64,000 nt of DNA from Plumapathes pennacea (lineage: Eukaryota; Cnidaria; Anthozoa; Antipatharia; Myriopathidae). The position numbers and the translations under genes were made by a program. The notes under the pieces are model-generated. The model did not search any database. It had not been told where the DNA came from and saw only the letters and a program-made list of their open reading frames with translations. The DNA lies in assembly GCA_964036295.1 (NCBI GenBank), contig OZ038470.1, positions 7,103,578 to 7,167,577 of the forward strand. Direction: 5' to 3'. Of the stretch, positions 47,901 through 59,300 are shown in pieces; the stretch's first letter is position 1; every line of letters starts with the position of its first letter.

Positions 47901-48934
47901 AAGAAGATATGATTTCACTTCCATGTGACCTCTATATTACAGTTCACGAATGCTCAGTACCGTCACCACAGCGTTTATACGTTGCAAAAAAAAAACAAAA
48001 AAAAAAAAAGGAAAGAAAACATTCAAATAGTTTGGAAACTAAGAGCAATAAGATTTCAATCCAATCGAATTTTCACTGCAATCTACAAATACAGCAAACT
48101 CAGCGAATGTAAATGTCTCCTTTTATTCTTCCAAAGGCTTCTTCATATTTGCATCGCTTGGTTATCAGAAACTCAGCTTGAGTGCTGCAGTACACGGTCC
48201 AAGTTAACTGACTTGAAGTCAATTGAACCACGACAATATTTGGTGTTGAAAACGGCCTGATTCTACTTACTTTCGATTTGAAAGGACAGGTCTACATATT
48301 TCCCCAGCAGATGAATGATATTCTGTTGGAAAGAATTTGCCCACATGTCAAATATCATCAGCATTTTGGGACCTATGGAACTCTTACAAGTGTGTTACTT
48401 CAGTGCTAAAAAATAACCAGCATATGTTAGCTAGAAACTTTAAATCAAAACTTCAAACATCGAAGCTTTAAATTCTTGGTATATAATACTATTACTAATA
48501 ATAATGACTCAATTTAAGTGTCTGAATTGTTTAGCTATGACAAACTAATTGGGGACACTAAATATTATCTAACCTACAGTCTGACTAATAAATTGTAATG
48601 CTAAAATTGGTACCTATAAACCCATTGTTCGGAGTGATCAAGTCCCATTTTGTCGCTCAGTTCTTACAGAAATCTTAATTATCACACAGATGCAGAAAAC
48701 TTACCGGGAGCATATCTGTTATCATAGAATACATATCTTACTAGATCAGATCGATAAAATATTTTCGCAAAAAAATGGCAATCTCATATTTGAGAAATGA
48801 ATTATAGATACATACAAAATAGGCTCGTACCTATTTATCTTGACTTCCCTTGTTTTCTTAGTGCATCTGAACAATACATGATCGTTTCTGCGACGTGGTC
48901 TATACACAGCACGGCCGTCCGCCATTTTGAAAAC
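44951..48934. other. no gene; interspersed repeats
   Basis: 45777-45880 and 45938-46012 are two copies of a repeat (GCCCATGCTTTTT ... GAAACTTT ... CCTTCCTGGGACTATT) that also resembles the exon at 54321. 46990-47370 is an inverted copy of the GGGAAACACCCTGTC-type repeats. No other supportable features. Confidence 0.55.
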
Positions 48935-49153
48935 ATGTCCCAGAGTACTACACGATCCGAAGAGATAAAGGCCTGGTTACACATGATAAAGTCTCCCCAG
49001 CCCCCGGGACCGCTTTACGGCATGGCTCCAATACCACTGTCTTTTCCTCCTTTCATGTCAATGGAAAGCAATGATCGGAAACCCTACACAATGTTACCTG
49101 TAAACACAAACTTGGCTCATAGGTCCATGGTTCTGAGTGGTAAGCCGTACTAG
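48935..49153 (+). CDS. candidate first exon or short gene, unrecognised
   Basis: ATG at 48935 opens 72 codons beginning MSQSTTRSEEIKAWLHMI and then Pro/Met-rich (PQPPGPLYGMAPIPLSFPPF). It follows GTCCGCCATTTTGAAAAC, which resembles the CCGCCATTTT element common just downstream of animal transcription starts. A strong donor AGTG/GTAAGC at 49139/49140, just before the stop at 49151, suggests a first exon that continues elsewhere. No second exon was recognised before 51.5 kb and no family is known to me. Confidence 0.45.
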   Translation: MSQSTTRSEEIKAWLHMIKSPQPPGPLYGMAPIPLSFPPFMSMESNDRKPYTMLPVNTNLAHRSMVLSGKPY

Positions 49154-51545
49154 CCTCCATGATGAACTCAAAGCAAGAATGCGCGCCAAAAAAGATGAAT
49201 ATAAGGAATACTTGGGCCAGTGTGACAATAACAAGTTATATTCATTGATACTGACTTATATATAACAATTGTGTCAGAATTTACATAGCTTAGGGTAAGA
49301 ACCCTCTTCTAAAGTCTTGCACGTGAGCACCACACGTTTTTATGCCTACCAACATCAACAACAACAACAACAACAACACAGTTTGTTTACACCAGTAATT
49401 TCATAAAGTAACAACAATATAGAAAATGCCTATGTAAGTTTGTGGTGTACTCCTAGCTTGGAGTTCATGGCTATTATTTTGTAACATGCGTGCTTTTCCC
49501 GCGCGTAAGATGCCGGCGCCCGGGGGACTGGGGCTTGGAGCGGTGGAACAGACACGCCTGTCGAACAGGTGAATGTGCAGTGACTTTTCACTAAATCACT
49601 ACTTCCGGGGCAGTGATCGGCTTTACTTAATCCCAAATCGTCAAAGTTCGGTATTTTATCGGCACGTTAATTCCTCTACAATTTTCACTGGCCGGGCAGC
49701 AGTGGCCGTATATTTTACCGCAGTCCGACAAAAAGACCACGGCGGTGATACCGTGTGGAAGCGTGTAATTGCTTAGTTTAACGCATCAGTCAACACACAA
49801 GGACAAACAATCACAATCTAATGATCTGCCTGGGAAACTTATCAAAGAAACAACTTTAAAAAGATATTCATTCAGCAGAAGTTCTAATGTAAAAATATGG
49901 TAAAAGAATTTTTCTTAAGGTAGTTTGCTATTCGCAGTATAAAAACATAATTAAAAGACACACAGTCCAGTAACCTTACCCGGAAAACAAGGCAAAAAGG
50001 AACAAAGAACCGAAAAACTTAGATATTAAATAATGGCTGCAAATACATTTTAAAGGCAGCGAAGTAATTTTAGAGGTATAAAGTTTGTCGAGTAATAATC
50101 CTTACCCGCCATATTACATCACATATTGAAGTCATCAATAAATTATTACTACCACCCTCACACATCAGTGGGGTCAGATAATCAAATAAAAGAAGTTTCG
50201 GTGCTATCACAGAAAACTATAATATTCTGTTGGACGACTCGTTTCCTTTCTTGCAGTAAAATAACTGCGGGGTCTTATCACCCAGGTAAGTAGCGAGTAA
50301 TATTGGATTTATTTAACGCGATAATTTAGGAAAAACTTACTCTCAGAAAAATTCCAACAGTTCCCTGTGAAAACATGAACGGTGTCACTGATAAACTATA
50401 TGCCTCATAACTTACCATTTGGAAGAGGGAAGCTAAATATTATGGCCGCGAGTTATCACTTTGGAGATAATACTTTAATTTTCTTCCCATGTAATGCCAT
50501 AGGGTTCCTTGTCGAAACATATTCGTTCTCTAAAAATAGTTATTGTTATTTTTAAAAATATCTTTCTTCCAACGGGTAAAAAGTCATGGTCACGGAGCAC
50601 CTATGCGTCCGTGAACTATTAACAGATTATTCGTTAGAATGAAAGCTCTCCTAAATAGGCTTCCAAAATCTGGTCAGTACTGCTCTGATTTGTGTTATAC
50701 AGTGATCTCTCTCTAAGGCGGACACCCTCGGGACTAGATTTAGTGTCCGCCTTGGAGAGAGTTCACTCACAGGGAAACAAGTGAAAATTGGCAAGCGGAC
50801 CAAGTCTGCATGCTGTCCGCCTCAGAGAGGTGTCCGCTTAGAGAGAGTTGACTGTGCACTAAGAGCCTTGAGATGTTTCTGGACATTCTTGTAGGCTTTT
50901 CTCTCACAAACACTGCGGTTATGAGACATCTCCTTCACAACTAACAATATCTCACAAATATGTTGATGCCTGTACTTATTTTGACAATCTTTGTGTTTTC
51001 GTGTGAGGAAATTTCAGTCGGGGAGACCAAGTAACGATTTCGTTTGATCTAATAATGACTATACACGTGCCTCTACCGTACCCGGCCTACACGTAAATCG
51101 TCCGGCAATAATTTGTGGCAATTATGAACTGATGAAATTTGCTGTGCAGTGTTTGGGGCACTTCAGTCACCAAAACAAGATCATCACAACCGCACTGTAG
51201 TTGGGAGAGCGGAAACTTCCCTGGCCAGATTTTCGAACGCTTGATTATCAAAAACGTCTGCATGTTCCACCTTTACTTAAAAATATACGTATTTTCGACA
51301 CATAGCATAGTTTCTAAGCTATTGAATTGTATGATATGTATCGTGCAAAGGCTTCCTTGATGGACGCCGTCTTTATCTAAGGAAAGACAACTGCGCCGAG
51401 TACATCCATTAACATAAAATAAATCACTACTATGGTGTCACGGGTGGGTATTGTGTTAAAACTCATCTTTTCTCGTCGCTAATTTGCTCAGTCAAACTAT
51501 ATATATGGTTGTTCTTTTGGCATTGTTCGCTGAAAAGCGTTCTTT
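49154..51545. other. no supported gene
   Basis: Contains a CAACAA microsatellite (about 49349-49377), a MITE at 50699-50853, and no convincing exon. It may include introns of the candidate gene at 48935. Confidence 0.5.
50699..50853. mobile_element. small foldback MITE (TCTCTCTAAG-GCGGACACC ends)
   Basis: The left end CTCTCTCTAAGGCGGACACC and the right end GGTGTCCGCTTAGAGAGAG are inverted. A partial relative lies at about 630-690. Confidence 0.8.
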
Positions 51546-51755
51546 ATAACCCTTTCACTCCCAAGATGAAAATGCATATTCTTCCAATCTTTTAAGAGGA
51601 AAATGTATAAGTGATGTAGTGAGAATTGATAGTTCAATCTGCTGCAATATGAGCAAGGTATCAAAAGCAAAGTTCTCCTTACTGTATGATATATTTCTGG
51701 TGAGAAACTAAAAGAGAAAATTGAAGTTGATCACTCTTGGGAGTGAAAGGGTTAA
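51546..51755. mobile_element. piggyBac-type MITE, copy 4
   Basis: The left end is ATAACCCTTTCACTCCCAAG (its TTAA is mutated) and the right end CTTGGGAGTGAAAGGGTTAA. It abuts the next foldback element. Confidence 0.85.
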
Positions 51756-51756
51756 A

Positions 51757-51960
51757 GCCTGGTTTTCACGAGCGACACAAGCGCAAGTACAGGGTCCTTA
51801 TTTCACAGTGAAAACAGGCTCGAAGCAGAAGCGCAAGCACAAGAATCAAAATATTTTGATCCTCGTGCTTGCGCTTGCGTCGAGCCTGTTTTCCCTGTGA
51901 AATATATAAGGACCTTTGTGCTTGCGCTTATGCTAGCTTGTGCTTGCGTCGCTCATGAAA
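51757..51960. mobile_element. foldback MITE with GCGCAAGCAC-rich arms
   Basis: The left arm has GCCTGGTTTTCACGAGCGAC and AAGCGCAAGCACAAG. The right arm mirrors them with CTTGCGCTTGCGTCG and GCTTGCGTCGCTCATGAAAA. No coding. An A run follows, then the acidic-protein gene. Confidence 0.8.
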
Positions 51961-52102
51961 ATCAGGATGACCACACACTGCCTTTTGTAGCAAACCAACA
52001 AAAAAAAAAAAAAAAAAAAAAACGGGAATGTAAATTAATTGTAATAAGCGTGGACTCCTCAATTAAAAATTTCGATATTAAGCATTTCCTCTCTCGGCAG
52101 AA

Positions 52103-53416
52103 ATGCGTGTTTTTCCGGCAGCGCTGCTGGTGCTACTAGCTGTACTCCATCATAGCGCATGTGCGGACAAGAGACGAGATGACTCGTGGACGCGGCTTGG
52201 GCGGGAACTTCTAATAAGAGCAAAATTGGCGGGAATTATAGGGACAGATAATGACGCCACGGCAGACGACAGCGACAGTTCAGGCGAGGATCAAGAACGC
52301 ATGTTAAAAGCCGACGCGGCCGAGGATATTTTTGTAGGCTCGCAAAGTGACCAGAGTACTGCAGGCTCGTCAAAGGTGACGAAAGACGGGAGCGAGGATG
52401 ATGAGAAGAAGGAAAACGACAACGAGAAGGCAGAAGTTGACACAAACGAACAGGACCAAACTGAAAAACCAGAGGCCGATGAAGATTCGGCTAAAAGTGT
52501 CAAGGAACAGGACGAGAATGACACGGACAAAAGTTCTGGCGACGCCGGCGAGGACGGGGAAGACGAAGACGGCAACGATGACGACGACGGACAAAAAAGC
52601 ACCACGGAAAACGACAAAAGCGACGGAGACGAGAGGGAAGACGAAGCGGCAACATCAGGAGACGAGGACAACAATAATGACGAAAACACTAACGACGATA
52701 AACAGGATAACAAAGACGAGACGTCTGACAACGACGCAAGCGAGAAGCTCCACCAGCAGCTGACCAGCGAATCCGAGGACGATGAAAACGCTGAAAGACG
52801 CACGATCGAGGCATCCGCTTCTGGGTCTGGAAGTGAAGTCCAAGTAACCGAAAATGACGACATTAATAACGACGCAGACTCCTCCGGAAGTGAGCAGCAG
52901 GAAAGCGCCGAGGATCAGACAAACCTGACGCAGAGCGAAGAAGCTTCCGGTTCAGGGAGTGAGCCCAGCAATCAGACCTCCATCATGCTGACAGCTGCGG
53001 GCTCAGGTAAGGAATCAAATGTTCCTGCATCAAAAAGATCTAAAATAGAAATATCGTCTGGAGGAAGCGCTGAAGACGACGGAAATGCAGCCATCATTCA
53101 GAAGGGGGTTGAAAGCTTGAGTCGGCTGCTCTCACCAGTGGCCAGCGGGTTCGATTTCACGTTGTACAGCGGTAGCGCTGTGGCAAGCGACAATGACGAC
53201 AAAGACACAGAGAGCGAGGGTGAAGACGAGAGTGGACAGGAGACCGCTGACCTGCCGGAAGTGAGAGTGAAGCAATGCAAACAGGTCTGCGAGGTGCCAA
53301 TGACATTCCACGAATGTGCTGTTCCGCGCTGCGACTTAAAGATGGGCACCATCAAAGATTTGTGCTTTTGGTTGTGCGAACATCAGAAAGAAGTATGTAG
53401 GCAGGAGTGCGAATAG
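52103..53416 (+). CDS. acidic secreted protein with SGSG sites and a C-terminal 8-cysteine domain
   Basis: A 437-residue secreted protein. Residues 1-21 are a signal peptide (MRVFPAALLVLLAVLHHSAC). About residues 50-385 are low-complexity Asp/Glu/Ser/Asn/Lys, probably disordered. Ser-Gly clusters in acidic context at 240-244, 260-263, 282-286 and 301-302 fit glycosaminoglycan attachment sites, and NQT/NLT sequons occur. A compact C-terminal domain has cysteines at 392, 396, 405, 410, 421, 425, 432 and 436, three of the four pairs as C-x3-C. The start follows an acceptor directly (CTCTCGGCAG/AAATG), so a 5'UTR intron is likely; AATAAA lies at 54131-54136. Acidic secreted proteins of this type occur in coral skeletal matrix, and SGSG in acidic stretches is known in chondroitin proteoglycans. 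Which applies here is not shown. The antisense Ser-rich frames are shadows. Confidence 0.85.
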   Translation: MRVFPAALLVLLAVLHHSACADKRRDDSWTRLGRELLIRAKLAGIIGTDNDATADDSDSSGEDQERMLKADAAEDIFVGSQSDQSTAGSSKVTKDGSEDDEKKENDNEKAEVDTNEQDQTEKPEADEDSAKSVKEQDENDTDKSSGDAGEDGEDEDGNDDDDGQKSTTENDKSDGDEREDEAATSGDEDNNNDENTNDDKQDNKDETSDNDASEKLHQQLTSESEDDENAERRTIEASASGSGSEVQVTENDDINNDADSSGSEQQESAEDQTNLTQSEEASGSGSEPSNQTSIMLTAAGSGKESNVPASKRSKIEISSGGSAEDDGNAAIIQKGVESLSRLLSPVASGFDFTLYSGSAVASDNDDKDTESEGEDESGQETADLPEVRVKQCKQVCEVPMTFHECAVPRCDLKMGTIKDLCFWLCEHQKEVCRQECE

Positions 53417-54320
53417 AAGAGCATTTTAGCTCTTATAAATTGCCATGTAGACTATCCTGCGTCACAAAAATATCGAGACAAAACTTCGAGTGAAGTCATG
53501 CTTTGTTTGTCACATATATTCAGTCATCAGCTGTTTCCGCCCTCTAAGACGTAAAAAGTGAGGCTAAAGAAAGACTAGTGTTCTTACTAACCAAACCTCG
53601 CGTTTTGGAAATTCAGAGCTGACGACTTTGATGGTGGGAGACACACTGCACAATGAAGGGAACTAAGCAGGAACGAAAAAATTTGTAATCAACTAGACAA
53701 GTCAAACGTTAAATTATAAACATGCCCAGAGCACAACAATTATACCGATGATTAGGTTAACTACGAATAGGCTAAACAATCTGACAAATCAGCTGACAGA
53801 GAACTACAGATCATTCTGCCTCAACTTCAAAATGAGGTGCGATGGTACAAAGCCATGTCCGAATTAGTTTTGTACTTTTTCATGTAAATTAAAGTAATTT
53901 TCAAGCAAAAGGCTTTGCGCTAGGGCAGCAGAGTGTTTTGTTTTCCCGTTGCATGACATGGGATTATGCTTTAGTTCCGCAAGTTCCTTATTCTAACTTG
54001 TCCAACATGAGGTTGAGTTGATTAACTTACATTTAGTTCAGTGTTCTTTAGAGAATTTAAAGTTAAGCATGTTTGTCTTAGCCATCTGATAATGTAACAG
54101 AACAATTATCGTTCCAAGAGACACTGTTCAAATAAAGGTCTTGTTCAGGTTAGGCCTCGTTCGTTACTTTATTTCTTATGACACAGAATTCGAGCCGGAC
54201 ATTTTGGTGTTCGTGATTAACAGTACTCTCGTAGAGATTTTCTGGAATCTCAAAGAGATTCTGAATTTTGGCAAAATTAAATATGAGACTACAGCAGATG
54301 TTTTTTTTTTTTTCTCGAAA

Positions 54321-54482
54321 ATGGCCGATCTTTACCAAAAATTAGAATGCCTTGAAACTTTTAAGCGACCTTCCTGGGACGGAAGGAATACGTTTTACGG
54401 TACATGTTTCTTACACAGAAGAAAGAAACTATCTTATTCTGCACTGGTGTACAGCGACGTTGTGGACGCACAAGATGAACCG
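54321..54482 (+). CDS. candidate first coding exon, unrecognised, related to local repeats
   Basis: ATG at 54321 opens 54 codons (MADLYQKLECLETFKRPSWD onward) ending exactly at a strong donor CCG/GTAAGT. No following exon was found on this strand. Two non-coding copies at 45791 and 45950 would translate as ETFRKPSWDYYKTF and LETFRNPSLDYY, so either the exon arose from a repeat or the repeat carries a gene piece. Function unknown. Confidence 0.4.
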
Positions 54483-54986
54483 GTAAGTTTATGCTGTATA
54501 ATTATCTTAGAGCTATATTTAGATCCTTTTTGGTCGACAGAGCAGGTGGTTCTGGTAGTCATCTCACAAAATACGAGACACTGTTTCTTCGCAAGATGTT
54601 CGACACGTCAAAAAAAAAAAAAACAAAACAAAACGAAAAAAAAAAAAAAAGTCGTAATACTGTGGCATGAATATAACTTGGCGTGCCTTGAACGCGCGTC
54701 ATTAACGTGCGCAAAATATTAATACCCTCAAAGAATTATACGCTCAAACGCGGGGGGGGGGGGGGGGTGCAATATTTAAGGGGACACCTCACGGGGAATT
54801 GTTTTGATATAAAATTCAAAATGGCGGACTGAAGAGAAGTTTCGCTTTTCTCAGCACGAACAGAACTTTCAATATGCCAGGATGCTCTGTCCATAACTTA
54901 CCGTTTGGACCGCGCACTCGGAGAACGCCAAACGGACAACTCCGCCCTCCATCTCCTTATCCTCAGCAGAGCACTGTGCTGTTCCT

Positions 54987-55790
54987 TTGCAACTAAAGCT
55001 GCAAAACAGATCGTCGCGATCATCAAAATACTGCATGCCTACTCGTCACACTAGTCAAACAAAGAGTCCTGTTATGAAAGCTATTTTTCCGTTTATATGG
55101 ACTAGTTGTAGCAATGAGAATTTAGCGAGGATATTAATAGCATCAATGTTGCAAAAACGGGCTGCGAGGGGTATTCGAGGCGCTCCTAAGCCAGTCATCG
55201 TCGGTTGAGCTAAGGTCGACTAAGGTGGTTAACCTTTTACGAACAAGTTAAAATTGATAAATAGATTTTAGCTTTTAAACGTTTGCAAGGATCAATACCC
55301 CTTTATATTGGCAAAGCGAAGTCCACAATAGAAGCACGAGGTGAGTAAATTTAAACTTTTATTTGCCCTAGGTATAAAGGCCCGAGCAAACGAACACGCA
55401 ACACGTTGGTACAACATCGCCCACCAATGGTGCACTGAATGCTTCGTGCGACGGTATAAAGCAGAATATTGCGATGCATGTTCCATCGTCTATTATCATC
55501 GGGCTCATAATTGCGGACTCCAACAACACTGTACGGTTTTGCAAAGACGTTTTGGTTAACATTGTTGGGTGATGTTGTGACAACATGTTGCGTTCGTTTG
55601 TTCGGGCCTTAAGAGGAAAACAGAACATTCGGTGTAAAGACGACTCAGTCGAGGAACAACCTCCCGTTAGAAATATAAGAACACCAAGTAGTGCCAGATC
55701 GTTTAAAACGTTTTATCAGAAATATCTCTTGGACACTCAGCTTTTCTTTTTCATTTACAATTTTAGTATTTAATATGTAGTACTTTTAGT
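54987..55790 (+). pseudogene. degenerate LINE 3' fragment interrupted by a MITE
   Basis: Broken frames carry LINE RT-tail features: LQKRAARGIRGAPK, then GSIPLYIGKA, and beyond the MITE RTPSSARSFKTFYQKYLLDT. The MITE at 55375-55611 splits it. Confidence 0.6.
55375..55611. mobile_element. MITE with AAGGCCCGAGCAAACG ends
   Basis: The left end AAAGGCCCGAGCAAACGAAC and the right end GTTCGTTTGTTCGGGCCTTA are the tips of about 50-bp imperfect inverted repeats (ACATCGCCCACCAATG against CATTGTTGGGTGATGT). Length about 237 bp. Confidence 0.85.
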
Positions 55791-56159
55791 TTATACTACT
55801 GTATTTTACAATTAAAAGTTTTAGATAATTGTAAACTATCACCAAACTTCCATATTTTGAAATGCCTTCTTTGATTTGCATAAGCGTACCGTTAATTGTA
55901 CTTTATAAGTTATGAGGGGTACGCGTTTATTAGTGTTAACACTATTACGTACTACAGTCTATAAATAAGAACATCACTTAATTACTGCTGCATGGGACTT
56001 GCAGAGAGTTATGGGTAAGTAAAAGATGACGATGGATTGTGATTATTCCAATTAGAGTAGCGAGAGTGGGAACGCGAGCGGGTTCACGAAGAATCGTTAA
56101 CACAATCTTAGTTAGCTATCTTTAGTTTCCTTCGATGTTACCCTGCACTTCTTACGGCT

Positions 56160-56330
56160 CAGTTGTATTCTCTGTACATTTATCCTCGTCTTAGAAGTCA
56201 GCTTGATTTTGTTGAAACTCCGTCAATGTTAAAGTGATTTTCATGCCTCGGTTGCATTCTCTGTACATTTATCCTCTTCTCGCGGGTCAGCTTCAGATTG
56301 CTGACACTCCGTCAGTGTTAACGTGCTTCT
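56160..56330. repeat. partial tandem duplication at the 3' end of the channel gene
   Basis: 56160-56236 and 56250-56326 are diverged copies about 90 bp apart (TGCATTCTCTGTACATTTATCCTC, shared except single changes; CTCCGTCA-TGTTAA-GTG). The right copy is the last coding stretch of the channel gene and the left copy lies beyond its stop. Confidence 0.8.
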
Positions 56331-59300
56331 TGGGTTGAAAACCTCTTTCTCTGCTGGAGAATCTTTCTCCACGAAAGAAGCCTCTGATGCCCGTTGCATA
56401 AGTTCAAGGTCGGGTTTATTGACGCCAACGTCACTGACTCTTGATGAGCGGCCAGTTAACGTCATGTACCAAAGCTTCTTTTGTGAGCCATGTCTGCTCA
56501 TCCAGCTCTCCCTCTGGCGGCAATGTTCCTCTCTTAATTCTGTGTTGACAGTCTGGAAGTGCTCTTGGAATTCCTCCAACATTTCTCGCAGCTCATTTGT
56601 TTGCTCTTTTCTGACGTCAACGTCTTTCACTGAAACGTAGAAAACTTCTTAAAGATTTGACTCTGATATTAAAGAAAATAATACAGGAAATTAACACAGG
56701 GGCCTTTTCCTCTAACTTGAACGTTGCTCCCTCCCTCAGCTCTGTCTCTATGTTCCTCTCTCCCCTCCTGTCTGTTTTTCTCTCTAGTTTTAAGCTATGG
56801 TGGACTTCGTCGTTCCTACCTTGAGCACCAACTTTCGCCCCGGATTTTGAGCGATACAAGAATTCATATGCGAGGCCCAGGAGCAGAGACACACCAAGCA
56901 TTGCACCCGTCACCAATAGTGTTTTCTGGAAAAGCTGACTTTGGCTGTCGAACAGATTTGCACTTCTCTCTGATGCCAAAGGGGCTGCAGGCTCCTGTTC
57001 GATAAAGATAGTATAAAGAGAATAATACATGGGCGCGCGGAGATATGAAATTTATCTTTTCGTGTTCATCGAGATATCGAGATGAACACGAGAAGATAAA
57101 TTTCATATCTCCAAACGTCCGTTATTTCATAAACTCTGATGTGATACAGAGATTTCCGCCACTAAGAAATGCAAAAACATGCAAGATCACTGCTTGGCTG
57201 ATATTAACACACGTAAAAATATCGTATTTTTACGTGGGTTCAGATACGACATTTCTCAGTGGCGGAAATCTCTATATCACACCAGAGTTTATGTAATAAA
57301 AGGTGTTATGTAACATTTCGTTTCCTGTAAATGCTCATGGGATAAAAGCCTGCAAAATCATTTTGTATAAAAGATAAAAGGGAGGGATGTAGAATGCAAA
57401 TCAAAGTATACCGCCAGTTTAAAGGAAACTCCGGATGTTGGGACAAATTTAAATCAAATTGTGGGCAATGTAGCCTTAAACACATGCTTTCAAACACTGG
57501 AATCCAATACTTTAGTTCATGACTAAATCTGGACAGACGTATGCGCCAATTAGGGATTTGAATTTCGCGGGCGCCTCCATCTTCAAAGGGTTAAATCATC
57601 GAGCTTAACACGGACAAGTGTTAGGTAAGTGAAAGAGGAAACACAATAAGTTCGATAAAAGAACAAACCTCTATTGCATCAACGATGCCCTCGATGTGTT
57701 TAAATATCTTCGCTATATTCATAGGGATGTAATCATCAAAGCATTTCTGCAGTTTTCGTGAGTCACCGCCCATAGCTGCACCGTAAGTAGCGCTGTAGTC
57801 GTACACTTTTATGATTCTGAGGAATGGCTTCTCGAACAGCTCTTTCTGACTTCCAACCGTATAGGCGTCGATTAACGCACCTTCGATGTCGTGCGCCACC
57901 AGACGGTCGTAAACTTCACTGTAGTCTTTGTACTTGTGAGCTGCAAGTAATAAGTATAGACACTTTGACTGCCATACAATATAACTGGTGGTGTCGGGTA
58001 ACGGTTATCCAATGGGAGCCCACGCAGGTAGAGAAGTTTTCAGACCCACCAATCACAGAGGCTGTAAGAATCACTTTTAACCAATCAGAAGTCAAATAAT
58101 TTGGTTTTACTTTGAAGAAGAAAAACAGCAATGAGAGGAAATTCAGGGAACGTCATCATACTTACCTGTGTGGGCAGATCGTAATCGGGTTTTGTTTTTG
58201 TTCTTGATTGGCCGAGAATGCTGTTAAACCTGTTTTACTTGCTTTGTACCAATCCGAAAGCGCATCAAACGCAACACTTGATCAATCACACATATTCCTT
58301 ACGAAAATCATTCGAAAACGGTTCTGATACGTTGACTTGACACCGCGAAAGTACGTTCTCGACGTATCTTCCGTTGGTCAGCGTTCGTCGCCATGGCTAT
58401 CTGACTTCTCATAATTCGAGGTGAAATTTCACATCGTGTGCACGCCTCGTTTTTCTTGTGCACAACTTATGAGGTTTTTACGAGCGTTACATTTAACTAA
58501 AAAATCTGCACTTGAATCCACGGTTTTGTGCAATAACCGCTGACTCAAAAACAACGTGACCGCACGGCGAAAAGCGTATTTCCAAGGTGTCCGCTGACTT
58601 GATTTTCCCGAGCCTGTTCAAGTGAAACAAATGACTGAAGCTGATGTTATAGTCGATCTTACTTACTTTTGTCTAAAACGGCATTTTTCCTAATGGCCAA
58701 ATTGTACTCTGGGGACCCATGCAGGGCGGCCACCTGTAATGGAAAAAAACAAAAAACAAAAAAAAAAAAAAAAAAAAAACAGATGAATCACTGCAACGAA
58801 TTAGGAATGTTCCAACCCTATTATCTTCATAAAATATAAGACGCAATTTTATTTGTGATACACATATGTAATGGGAGCTCATTTGGAACTGCATTCTAAA
58901 ATTGGTGCCGCAAAACTGAATTCTGGAGAAGTCTGCACTTTACCTTTGATCCATACAGCTGGTACCCGCCCACCGAGGAAACGCTTGTCAACGCCGAAGC
59001 CAACGCTGAAACAAGGATTCCATTGATGACCAGACCAATGAGAGTCCACGATATTCCAACTATCCGGCCTAATATGGTCATAGCGGTACGGTCACCATAA
59101 CTACAAAACAAAAGGGTAAACGCAATCAAACTGAAAGCAAAAACAATAGACCATTTCCGAGATGCCTGTTGCCTCTGTTGCAAAACGAGGTCTAGTGCAA
59201 ATCCTTTCTTATGAAAAACAGTTTCATTTTCATATCGTATTATGACACTAGATTTGTAAACTTTTATGATATATATGGAAATAGATTTTTGATTAGATTT

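Noticed and set aside
52236-53355. Serine-rich antisense and Arg/Thr-rich alternative frames over the acidic protein
   Set aside because: Shadows of GAC/GAA/AGC-rich coding sequence.
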